Made by a program: the position numbers and the translations under genes. This document shows, piece after piece, positions 1 through 5,911 of a stretch of 6,049 bases of DNA. Source of the DNA: Bacteroidota bacterium. GTDB lineage: Bacteria; Bacteroidota; Bacteroidia; Bacteroidales; VadinHA17. The notes below the pieces were generated by a model, which worked only from the letters and a program-made list of their open reading frames with translations, ran no database searches and was not told the DNA's origin. The stretch is taken from the NCBI GenBank assembly GCA_030593185.1, contig JAUVHQ010000138.1:1-6049 (forward strand), given 5' to 3'. Position 1 is the stretch's first letter; every line of letters begins with the position of its first letter.

Positions 1-94
1 ATTTCACAGGGTAAACTTCCTTGCGGGGCAGGCACGGCAGGCGTCGCATTTCACCCCGATGAAATAAAAAGAATTTCATAGGGTAAACGTGGCA
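1..94. repeat. GC-rich, palindromic intergenic repeat (REP-like)
   Basis: This non-coding stretch beyond the trmD 3' end is built from short repeated and inverted words. ATTTCACAGGGTAAAC (1-16) recurs as ATTTCATAGGGTAAAC (73-88), 15 of 16 bases identical. GGCAGGC occurs at 27-33 and 36-42 within a very GC-rich core (23-47), unlike the AT-rich surroundings. ATGAAAT (59-65) and ATTTCAT (73-79) form a perfect 7-bp stem with a 7-base loop, extended by CCC/GGG (55-57 with 81-83) after one mismatch. ATTTCA (48-53) can instead pair with TGAAAT (60-65). The layout resembles REP/BIME-type elements; assigning it to such a family is inference. The element may continue left of the window. Confidence 0.6.
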
Positions 95-103
95 AGCCAG
101 TAA

Positions 104-154
104 CCTTCATCTTTCATCCTTCATCTTTCATACTTCCAAACCCTTCATCCTTCA
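104..154. repeat. Short tandem repeat over the trmD 3' end
   Basis: The 14-mer CCTTCATCTTTCAT occurs twice in perfect tandem (104-117 and 118-131), followed by a degenerate relative at 142-154 (CCTTCATCCTTCA). Read on the minus strand it is a run of GATGAAGG/GATGAAAG words. The array covers the last codons and the stop of trmD and continues past the gene. No spacers are present, so it is a simple-sequence type of array. Confidence 0.85.
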
Positions 155-821
155 AAAGGTCCGGTCTTATCTTTTTTGTACGATCATACGATTGTTTTAA
201 CCTCCACTTTTCAACCTTTTCAGCATGACCTGATAATAGTATCTCCGGAACTTTCCATCCTTTAAAATTTGCGGGGCGGGTATAGACAGGTGGTGCAAGC
301 AGGTTGTCCTGAAAAGAATCGGTAAGGGCAGATGTTTCATCCGAAAGAACCCCAGGAAGTAACCTTACTATCGCATCAGTGATAACAGCACCTGCAAGCT
401 CCCCTCCGGACAATACATAGTCTCCAATTGAAAGTTCCATTGTAATCAGATGATCACGTACCCTCTGGTCAACCCCTTTGTAATGTCCTGTCAGGATTAT
501 TAAATTGTTTTTGAGTGATAAATTGTTTGCTATTTTTTGTGTAAACTTCTCTGAATCAGGCGAAGTATATATGATCTCATCATATTTTCGTTCCGCGGTT
601 AACTTTTCAATAACATTGAAAATGGGTTCAATGGTCATTACCATCCCGGCACCCCCACCAAACGCGTAATCATCTACGCTTTTATATTTGTCTTTTGTAT
701 AATCCCGTAGATTATGAACCTGAATCTCAACAATTTGTTTTTCCCTCGCTCTCTGAATAATTGAATGCCCCAGCGGGCTTTCCAAAAGATCGGGAACGGC
801 TGTAATTATATCTATTCGCAT
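114..821 (-). CDS. trmD: tRNA (guanine-N1)-methyltransferase TrmD
   Basis: TrmD uses S-adenosylmethionine to methylate N1 of G37, next to the anticodon, in a subset of tRNAs; this prevents +1 frameshifting. It is a cytoplasmic SPOUT-family homodimer. Visible signatures in the 235-residue product are the start MRIDIITAVPDLL, GGGAGM (55-60), LTGHYKGVDQRV (110-121) and SIGDYVLSGGE (131-141) of the knotted SAM site, and TDSF with Asp168, the position of the catalytic aspartate in the family. ATG at 821 is chosen over the upstream in-frame TTG at 839 because it gives the canonical N-terminus and because the TTG lies inside the likely -7 promoter box. The family core seems to end near RPDLL (219-223). 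The last 12 residues (KDEGFGSMKDEG) come from the tandem repeat at 104-154, which also supplies the TGA stop. The usual neighbours rpsP, rimM and rplS are not in the window. Confidence 0.97.
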   Translation of the reverse strand: MRIDIITAVPDLLESPLGHSIIQRAREKQIVEIQVHNLRDYTKDKYKSVDDYAFGGGAGMVMTIEPIFNVIEKLTAERKYDEIIYTSPDSEKFTQKIANNLSLKNNLIILTGHYKGVDQRVRDHLITMELSIGDYVLSGGELAGAVITDAIVRLLPGVLSDETSALTDSFQDNLLAPPVYTRPANFKGWKVPEILLSGHAEKVEKWRLKQSYDRTKKIRPDLLKDEGFGSMKDEG

Positions 822-836
822 TTGTTCTATTTTTAA

Positions 837-844
837 CAAAAGTA
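837..844 (-). promoter_or_regulatory. Likely trmD promoter, -7 box
   Basis: On the minus strand this reads TACTTTTG, an exact match to the Bacteroidota -7 consensus TAnnTTTG. It ends 15 bases before the trmD ATG, so the leader would be only about ten bases. No convincing TTTG is seen at the -33 distance, where the AAGGCT array begins. The call rests on one box plus position. Confidence 0.5.
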
Positions 845-860
845 CGAACTTATTTGAAGA

Positions 861-884
861 AAGGCTAAGGCTAAGGTTAAGAGA
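861..884. repeat. Hexamer tandem array (AAGGCT)
   Basis: AAGGCT (861-866), AAGGCT (867-872), AAGGTT (873-878) and AAGAGA (879-884) form a decaying hexamer array. It is purine-rich on the plus strand and sits just upstream of the trmD -7 box, at the distance where a -33 element would be expected. It is similar in style, though not in sequence, to the arrays after trmD and pyrG. Confidence 0.6.
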
Positions 885-899
885 AGACTACATTCCAAA

Positions 900-932
900 A
901 ATAAGAGACAGAACACCTGTCCCTTTCTTATT
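900..932. repeat. Interrupted palindrome with GACAG/CTGTC arms
   Basis: GAGACAG (905-911), the loop AACAC (912-916) and CTGTCCC (917-923) form a hairpin with one mismatch. Outer arms AATAAG (900-905) and CTTATT (927-932) are also complementary, beyond a short unpaired stretch. It has no T-run in terminator position and no gene ends here. The GGGACAG...CTGTCCC type of palindrome is what I associate with REP-like repeats mobilised by Y1/RAYT transposases; that link is from memory and unverified. Confidence 0.55.
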
Positions 933-960
933 GCTTTGCGAAGCTGTATCTTCGTAGAGC
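933..960. repeat. 11-bp hairpin next to the palindrome
   Basis: GCTTTGCGAAG (933-943) and CTTCGTAGAGC (950-960) form an 11-bp stem in RNA, with two G-U pairs and a 6-base loop, starting directly after the palindrome at 900-932. A smaller GCCA/TGGC inverted repeat follows at 961-971. No U-run follows, so terminator function is unlikely. It may be part of one compound repeat or a remnant of a mobile element. Confidence 0.5.
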
Positions 961-1056
961 GCCATTGTGGCATGTTTATTTTCGAAAAGCTGCCAATATG
1001 ACATAGTGTTTAACTAATAAATGATAAACTGTCCTGAAAAACGAAACGGCATTGGT

Positions 1057-1086
1057 TTTGGAGATGTTATTATCGAATAAAATTTG
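1057..1086 (+). promoter_or_regulatory. Candidate hsp20 promoter
   Basis: TTTG at 1057-1060 could be the -33 box, and TAAAATTTG at 1078-1086 resembles the -7 consensus TAnnTTTG with one extra base inside. The two TTTG words are 22 bases apart, close to the usual 23. It lies about 30 bases upstream of the hsp20 ATG. I saw no CIRCE-type inverted repeat that would suggest HrcA control. Confidence 0.4.
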
Positions 1087-1117
1087 AAACAATTATTATT
1101 AACTTAAATTTAATAAA

Positions 1118-1564
1118 ATGACACTTGTAAAATTTAATGATTGGAACAATCAGGCAGTTGCAAATAACTATTTTTCTTTCTCAGACCTGATTAGTGATTT
1201 CTTTGGAAACGAAGGTTATTGTGATGATTACAAGGCTATTCCGGAGGCTAATATTTCTGAAGATGAGAATAAATATCAAATTGAACTGGCTGTACCCGGA
1301 CTTGAGAAAAAGGATATCAGTGTGGAAATTGATAAAGATATATTGAAAATCCGTCATGAGAGTTCGGAAAAGAAAGAGAATGAAAACCACAGGTATTCCC
1401 GCAGGGAATTCCGGTATAATGGATTTACACGGACTTTTATCATCCCCGAAAGTGTTGATGACAGTAAGATGAAAGCAAAATATGAGAATGGAATTCTTAT
1501 TCTTGAATTGCCAAAGAAGCAAAAGTCGGAAGTAGAACAAAAACGTGAAATCAGGATTTCATAA
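1118..1564 (+). CDS. Small heat shock protein, Hsp20/alpha-crystallin family
   Basis: This is an ATP-independent holdase that binds unfolding proteins and keeps them soluble until ATP-dependent chaperones act; such proteins form large cytoplasmic oligomers. The 148-residue length is typical. A short N-terminal arm (about 1-40, with the aromatic patch FSDLISDFFG at 21-30) precedes an alpha-crystallin domain of about 42-135. That domain carries VPGLEKKDI (59-67), the RYNGFTRTFIIPESVD strand segment (99-114) and ENGILILELPK (123-133). The C-terminal IxI motif that docks neighbouring dimers is I145-R-I147, in the last few residues. The ATG at 1118 follows an A/T-rich leader without a clear Shine-Dalgarno. 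Its own candidate promoter and terminator suggest a single-gene transcript. The family call is firm; the specific client range is unknown. Confidence 0.96.
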   Translation: MTLVKFNDWNNQAVANNYFSFSDLISDFFGNEGYCDDYKAIPEANISEDENKYQIELAVPGLEKKDISVEIDKDILKIRHESSEKKENENHRYSRREFRYNGFTRTFIIPESVDDSKMKAKYENGILILELPKKQKSEVEQKREIRIS

Positions 1565-1590
1565 ATCTTTCGGACATATTTATTAACGAT

Positions 1591-1623
1591 ACCACTTACC
1601 TTGTTTCGGTAAGTGGTTTTTTT
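1591..1623 (+). terminator. Intrinsic terminator after hsp20
   Basis: ACCACTTACC (1591-1600) and GGTAAGTGGT (1608-1617) form a perfect 10-bp stem with a 7-base loop, and a run of seven T (1617-1623) follows at once. It starts 27 bases after the hsp20 stop and separates that gene from the DUF349 gene. Confidence 0.92.
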
Positions 1624-1692
1624 ATGTAAGAAATCTATATTCCAAAATAAAAGGAAAAACTTTGAGTATTCGAAGTGAATTGTATATTTTCG

Positions 1693-1700
1693 TAGCTTTG
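1693..1700 (+). promoter_or_regulatory. Likely DUF349-gene promoter, -7 box
   Basis: TAGCTTTG matches the Bacteroidota -7 consensus TAnnTTTG exactly and lies after the hsp20 terminator. The nearest upstream TTTG (1661-1664) is about 28 bases away, too far for a normal -33 box, so only the -7 part is supported. The implied leader is about 60 bases. Confidence 0.5.
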
Positions 1701-1766
1701 TATTAATTGTTATTCTGTGTCCTGTTGGATGAATAGTAATAGATACTATCAGTAAAAGAGATATTG

Positions 1767-4046
1767 ATGGACAACAATGAAGAAAAAAGCTCTGTTCGTG
1801 AAGAACAATTCGGGGAAGAGAAAAATAACCCTGAAAATACAGTAAAGAAGGAAGAAACTTCTGATCAGGTTGTAGATGCTCAAATAGGGGAAGATCCTGA
1901 TAGTGAATTTGTAAACCCTTCTGAAATAACAGCTGAAAAAACTGATTCGGAAAAAAATGATACTGATAGTTCTTTACAGGAAAAATCAAATGATGGAAAT
2001 GATTCGAAACAGATAGAATCTGATGTAGATCCTGAAAAAGCAGAGGAATTGGAACCAACAAAAGCAGAGGAAGACACTGATGAAACAGCAGAGGAGGAAG
2101 TAAAAAAGGAAGATGATTCAGTAAAGGCAGAGGAATATCCTGAAAAAGCAGAGGAAAAAGAACCAACAAAAGCAGAGGAAGACACTGATGAAATAGCAGA
2201 GGAGGAAGCAAAAACGGAAGAAGATTCAGTAAAGGCAGAGGAAAAGGAAGCAACAAAGACAGAGGAAAAACCTGATGAAGCAGAGGAAAAGGAGGTTGAG
2301 GAAATATTGGTAAGATCAGTTGATTATTCAACTTTTGGAAAGGAGCAATTGGTTAACAGATTGACACTTCTGATTGAAGAAAGACCTGTAAACGAGATCA
2401 GAAACGATATTGACCAGATAAAAATTAATTTTTACAAGAAGCACAGAAATGAACTGGAACTGAAGAAAAAACAGTTCCTCAAAGAGGGTGGTGAATTAAA
2501 AGATTTTATGCCCGGGGATGATCCTCTTGAATTAAACTTAAAAAGTCTTCTTCAAAAGTTCAGAAAGAAAAAAACTGAATATATTAAAACCTTTGAGGCT
2601 GAAAAGCAGGAGAACCTTAAGGAAAAATATAAAATTATTGATGAAATAAAAGATCTTGTTAACCGTGAGGAGTCACTTCATAAAACTTTTCAGGAATTCC
2701 GTGATCTTCAGAGTCGCTGGAAAGTTGTTGGTATGGTGCCCCAACAAAATTTAAAGGATCTTTGGGAAACTTACCACCATCATGGTGAAAAGTTTTATGA
2801 CTATGTAAAAATCAATAAAGAACTGCGAGATCTTGATTTAAAAAAGAATCAGGAAGCTAAGATTAAACTTTGTGAAAAAGCAGAAGAAATAATATCGGAA
2901 TCCAATATTGTCACTTCTTATGAAGCACTTCAGAAATATCATGACCTGTGGAGGGAAATAGGTCCTGTTCCACGTGAGACTAAGACAGAATTATGGGAAA
3001 GATTCAAGGAAATAACTTCAAAGATTAACAAGAAACATCATCAGTATTACCAGGATATAAAAGATCAGCAAAAGAAGAATCTGGAAGACAAAACGAAACT
3101 ATGTGAACAGGTAGAAGAAATTAACAAGCAATGTGATATCAAATCTCCCAGGAACTGGGAAAAAACAGCTAATGAAATAAAAAAACTTCAGAAGGTTTGG
3201 CGTACAATTGGTTTTGCTCCGCGTAAACATAATAATAAAATATACAAGAGGTTCAGGGAAGCTTGTGACGCTTTTTTCCTGGCAAAGCGGAATTTTTATA
3301 CTGAACATAAAGAGGTTCAGAATAATAACCTTAAATTGAAAGTAGAACTGGCTGTTCAGGCAGAAGATTTGCAGGTTAGTGAAGAATGGAAACAAACCAC
3401 AGATGCATTGATCAAACTACAAAGACAGTGGAAAGAGATAGGTCCGGTTCCAAGGAAAAATTCAGAGAAAATATGGAAACGTTTCAGAGCTGCATGTGAT
3501 AAGTTTTTTGAAAGGAAATCAGGATATTATTCCAACAGGGATGAAATATTTAAAGATAATTTGAAACTGAAAAATGAGCTGATTGAAGAAATTGAGAAAT
3601 ATAAACCTATTGACAATGCAGAAGAGAACTTTATCAAAATCCAGGATTTTCAACATCGCTGGACAGAGATCGGATTTGTGCCTTTCAAACAAAAGGATGA
3701 GATTATTAACAGGTATAAGAGCGTAATTAATAAGCAGTTTGACAAGTTGGATATTGACGAGTTCAGAAAGAATAAACTTAAATATAAGAATAAGCTGGAG
3801 CAATTGCGCGAGAGTCCGAAGGGAAGTATCAAGGCTGAAAATGACAGGGAGAAATTTTACAATAAGATTAAAAAGCTGGAAAGTGATGTTGTTCTTTGGG
3901 AAAATAATAAAGGCTTTTTTGCAAAATCAGATAATGCCGAATCTTTGATCCGGGAAGTGGATGAGAAAATTGATCAGGCAAAAAAGAATATCAGCCTCCT
4001 GGAAGAAAAAATAAAAATGATTGATCAGATTGATCTGGATAGATAA
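1767..4046 (+). CDS. DUF349 repeat protein with acidic N-terminal region
   Basis: The 759-residue product has two parts. Residues 1 to about 185 are low-complexity, dominated by Glu, Lys, Asp, Ser and Thr, probably disordered, and contain a 36-residue tandem duplication (89-124 and 125-160). From about 190 to the end it is charged and helical. It contains five DUF349-type repeats, each recognisable by a Trp followed by (V/I)G.(V/A)P: RWKVVGMVP (W318), LWREIGPVP (W395), VWRTIGFAP (W478), QWKEIGPVP (W555) and RWTEIGFVP (W632). Trp spacing is 77, 83, 77 and 77 residues. The last 90 residues or so look like coiled coil. There is no signal peptide or membrane segment, so it is probably cytoplasmic. 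DUF349 has no established biochemical role that I can name. ATG at 1767 is preferred to the TTG just before it, and AAAAGAG lies about ten bases upstream. pyrG starts 45 bases after the stop, so co-transcription is plausible. Confidence 0.9.
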   Translation: MDNNEEKSSVREEQFGEEKNNPENTVKKEETSDQVVDAQIGEDPDSEFVNPSEITAEKTDSEKNDTDSSLQEKSNDGNDSKQIESDVDPEKAEELEPTKAEEDTDETAEEEVKKEDDSVKAEEYPEKAEEKEPTKAEEDTDEIAEEEAKTEEDSVKAEEKEATKTEEKPDEAEEKEVEEILVRSVDYSTFGKEQLVNRLTLLIEERPVNEIRNDIDQIKINFYKKHRNELELKKKQFLKEGGELKDFMPGDDPLELNLKSLLQKFRKKKTEYIKTFEAEKQENLKEKYKIIDEIKDLVNREESLHKTFQEFRDLQSRWKVVGMVPQQNLKDLWETYHHHGEKFYDYVKINKELRDLDLKKNQEAKIKLCEKAEEIISESNIVTSYEALQKYHDLWREIGPVPRETKTELWERFKEITSKINKKHHQYYQDIKDQQKKNLEDKTKLCEQVEEINKQCDIKSPRNWEKTANEIKKLQKVWRTIGFAPRKHNNKIYKRFREACDAFFLAKRNFYTEHKEVQNNNLKLKVELAVQAEDLQVSEEWKQTTDALIKLQRQWKEIGPVPRKNSEKIWKRFRAACDKFFERKSGYYSNRDEIFKDNLKLKNELIEEIEKYKPIDNAEENFIKIQDFQHRWTEIGFVPFKQKDEIINRYKSVINKQFDKLDIDEFRKNKLKYKNKLEQLRESPKGSIKAENDREKFYNKIKKLESDVVLWENNKGFFAKSDNAESLIREVDEKIDQAKKNISLLEEKIKMIDQIDLDR
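2031..2246 (+). repeat. 108-bp in-frame tandem duplication
   Basis: Two copies (2031-2138 and 2139-2246) of a 108-bp unit lie within the acidic region of the DUF349 gene and differ at 9 bases by my count, about 92% identity. Each encodes 36 residues beginning PEKAEE and ending SVKAEE plus one residue. A partial, diverged continuation (EATKTEEKPDEAEEKE) follows. Smaller GCAGAGGAA words recur inside each unit, which would favour slippage or recombination. Confidence 0.92.
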
Positions 4047-4091
4047 TGCCGGTAAAGGTATTTATAAATATAACCTCTAATAAATTATAGT

Positions 4092-5774
4092 TTGTCTTCT
4101 ACTAAATATATTTTTGTAACTGGTGGGGTTACTTCTTCCCTGGGAAAAGGAATCATATCATCATCTCTTGCCAAATTATTGCAGGCACGTGGATATTCTG
4201 TCACTATACAAAAACTTGATCCCTATATTAATGTCGATCCGGGTACTCTGAACCCATACGAACATGGTGAATGTTATGTAACTGTTGATGGCGCTGAAAC
4301 GGATCTCGATCTTGGTCACTATGAACGATTCCTTAACAAACCTACTTACCAGGATAATAACGTTACTACCGGAATGGTTTACCAATCGGTTATCAATAAA
4401 GAACGAAAGGGTGATTATCTGGGTAAGACAGTGCAAATTATTCCGCATATTACCGATGAGATAAAATTCAGGATTAAGAAAGTTGCAAAAAAAACAAAGT
4501 ATGATGTTGTTATTACTGAAATAGGAGGTACTGTTGGAGACATAGAGTCACTTCCATATATCGAATCGGTAAGACAGCTTAAATGGGAATTGGGTCGGTC
4601 AAATAGTTTAGTAATACACCTTACTCTGGTTCCTTATCTTTCTGCATCGAGAGAACTTAAAACAAAACCAACTCAACACTCAGTAAAAGTTTTACTGGAA
4701 ACAGGTATTCAACCTGATATCCTGGTATTGCGAACCGAGAGAAAACTCTCTGATGATATAAGGAATAAAGTAGCCCTGTTTTGTAATGTTGATCGTGATT
4801 CTGTTATTGAATCAATTGATGTTTCCACAATATATAAGGTTCCAATTCTCATGCTTCGTGAGAAACTGGATATAATAGTATTAAAGAAACTTGACCTTGT
4901 TATTAAAAAAGAACCCGGACTTAGAAAATGGAAAACTTTCCTTAATAAGCTGAATAACCCCAAACATCATATCAAAATCGGACTGGTGGGTAAATATGTT
5001 GAGTTGCCGGATGCATATAAATCTATATCCGAATCATTTATTCATGCAGGTGCCAGTAATGATTGTCATGTAAAAGTTGATCTTATTCAGTCTGAAACAC
5101 TTCATATAAGAAACTATAAAAGGAAACTTTTAGCTTTTGACGGGATACTGGTTGCCCCCGGGTTCGGACATCGTGGTATTGAAGGGAAAATTCTTGCTGC
5201 CAGATTTGCCAGAGAAAATAATATACCTTTCCTTGGTATATGCCTGGGTATGCAATGTGCAGTAATAGAATTCGCCAGAAATAGATTAGGGTTCGAAGGA
5301 GCAAACTCTAACGAAATGGATCCTGAAACAAAATTTCCGGTTATTGATTTAATGGAGGAGCAGAAGAAAGTAACCCAGAAGGGTGGAACCATGCGGCTTG
5401 GTGCATATGATTGTGTGCTTGATAAAAGTTCTCTGACATATATGGCATATAAAAAGAAAAATATTTCAGAACGCCATCGTCACAGGTACGAATTTAATAA
5501 TAAATATCTCAAAGATTTTGAAAATGCAGGTATGAAAGGAGTGGGGATCAATCCCGGTTCAGAACTTGTTGAAATAATAGAAATTCCTGAACACAGATGG
5601 TTTGTCGGGGTTCAGTTCCACCCTGAATACAGCTCTACTGTAGTTAAACCACATCCGCTTTTTGTGGATTTTGTCAAAGCAGCTGTAATGTATCATACAC
5701 CGGAAAAGAAAAAGGCAAAAGGCAAAAGGCAGAAGGGAAGAGCAAAGAGCGAAGAGGAAAGAGTGAAGAAGTAA
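4092..5774 (+). CDS. pyrG: CTP synthase (glutamine-hydrolysing) PyrG
   Basis: PyrG makes CTP from UTP, ATP and glutamine, the last step of de novo pyrimidine nucleotide synthesis. It is a cytoplasmic tetramer. The N-terminal synthetase domain (about 1-270) has the P-loop GGVTSSLGKG (11-20), DGAETDLDLGHYERF (66-80), TEIGGTVGDIE (142-152) and the UTP/CTP-site motif KTKPTQHSVK (190-199). The class I glutamine amidotransferase domain (about 293-537) has APGFGHRGIEGK (355-366), nucleophile Cys384 in GICLGMQ, and His510/Glu512 in FHPE, so the triad is complete. The start is TTG at 4092: it gives the family N-terminus, a stop lies in frame at 4071-4073, and the first in-frame ATG would remove the P-loop. 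No Shine-Dalgarno is visible. Residues 538-560 form a Lys/Arg/Glu-rich tail absent from typical family members and encoded by repetitive DNA. The full length of 560 exceeds the usual 535-545. Confidence 0.98.
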   Translation: MSSTKYIFVTGGVTSSLGKGIISSSLAKLLQARGYSVTIQKLDPYINVDPGTLNPYEHGECYVTVDGAETDLDLGHYERFLNKPTYQDNNVTTGMVYQSVINKERKGDYLGKTVQIIPHITDEIKFRIKKVAKKTKYDVVITEIGGTVGDIESLPYIESVRQLKWELGRSNSLVIHLTLVPYLSASRELKTKPTQHSVKVLLETGIQPDILVLRTERKLSDDIRNKVALFCNVDRDSVIESIDVSTIYKVPILMLREKLDIIVLKKLDLVIKKEPGLRKWKTFLNKLNNPKHHIKIGLVGKYVELPDAYKSISESFIHAGASNDCHVKVDLIQSETLHIRNYKRKLLAFDGILVAPGFGHRGIEGKILAARFARENNIPFLGICLGMQCAVIEFARNRLGFEGANSNEMDPETKFPVIDLMEEQKKVTQKGGTMRLGAYDCVLDKSSLTYMAYKKKNISERHRHRYEFNNKYLKDFENAGMKGVGINPGSELVEIIEIPEHRWFVGVQFHPEYSSTVVKPHPLFVDFVKAAVMYHTPEKKKAKGKRQKGRAKSEEERVKK

Positions 5775-5853
5775 GTAGTAAATAGTAGGTAGGAAGGATG
5801 AAGAAAAAAAAGTAAATGATAAAATGAGAAAATGCGAAAATGAGAAGAAGAGG
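5702..5853 (+). repeat. C-poor, A/G-rich repeat tract over the pyrG 3' end
   Basis: About 150 bases are dominated by A and G on the plus strand, with only about six C. The tract begins in the last 23 codons of pyrG and runs about 80 bases past its stop. Inside it are three perfect AAAAGGC heptamers (5710-5730), then GAAG/AGAG-type words, GTAG/GTAA words around the stop, and the octamers AAAATGAG, AAAATGCG, AAAATGAG (5821-5844). Different unit lengths follow one another without spacers, so it is a mosaic of short arrays. Confidence 0.8.
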
Positions 5854-5855
5854 CT

Positions 5856-5875
5856 CGTAACCCGTAACCCGTAAC
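5856..5875 (+). repeat. CGTAACC heptamer array
   Basis: Two full CGTAACC units (5856-5862 and 5863-5869) and a partial CGTAAC (5870-5875) are perfect tandem copies. The array follows directly after the A/G-rich tract in the pyrG-yidC spacer. A single GTAACC word (100-105) holds the matching place beside the array at the trmD 3' end, in the opposite orientation relative to gene direction. Confidence 0.85.
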
Positions 5876-5889
5876 ACTTTTGAAGAATG

Positions 5890-5906
5890 TAAAATTTAGA
5901 ATTTTA
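5890..5906. repeat. Small AT-rich inverted repeat
   Basis: TAAAATT (5890-5896) and AATTTTA (5900-5906) are perfect arms around a 3-base loop in the pyrG-yidC spacer. Without G/C pairs the stem is weak, and a 7-bp AT stem can arise by chance. No T-run typical of a terminator follows. Confidence 0.3.
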
Positions 5907-5911
5907 ATGCA

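Noticed and set aside
933..971. Hairpins at 933-960 and 961-971 as intrinsic terminators or a small RNA
   Set aside because: No U-run follows on either strand, and both neighbouring genes point away from this region. There is no sequence evidence for an RNA gene.
1880..2185. Minus-strand Ser/Phe-rich open frame
   Set aside because: It is another mirror image of the GAA/AAA-rich acidic repeat in the DUF349 gene.
1354..2331. Minus-strand open frame of 325 codons rich in Leu, Pro and Phe
   Set aside because: It is the reverse complement of the hsp20 3' end and the Glu/Lys-rich part of the DUF349 gene. It runs through the hsp20 terminator, has no family signature, and its low complexity mirrors the real frame.
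4059..4070. 12-base palindrome TATTTATAAATA in the DUF349-pyrG gap
   Set aside because: It is pure A/T with no G/C in the stem and no T-run, and such palindromes arise easily by chance in AT-rich spacers.
4086..4094. Promoter-like TATAGTTTG just before pyrG
   Set aside because: Spacing within the box does not fit TAnnTTTG, and the box overlaps the start codon, so it would place transcription inside the gene.
5702..5875. Possible CRISPR array
   Set aside because: Repeat units are 7-8 bases and directly adjoining, without unique spacers, and no cas genes are present.
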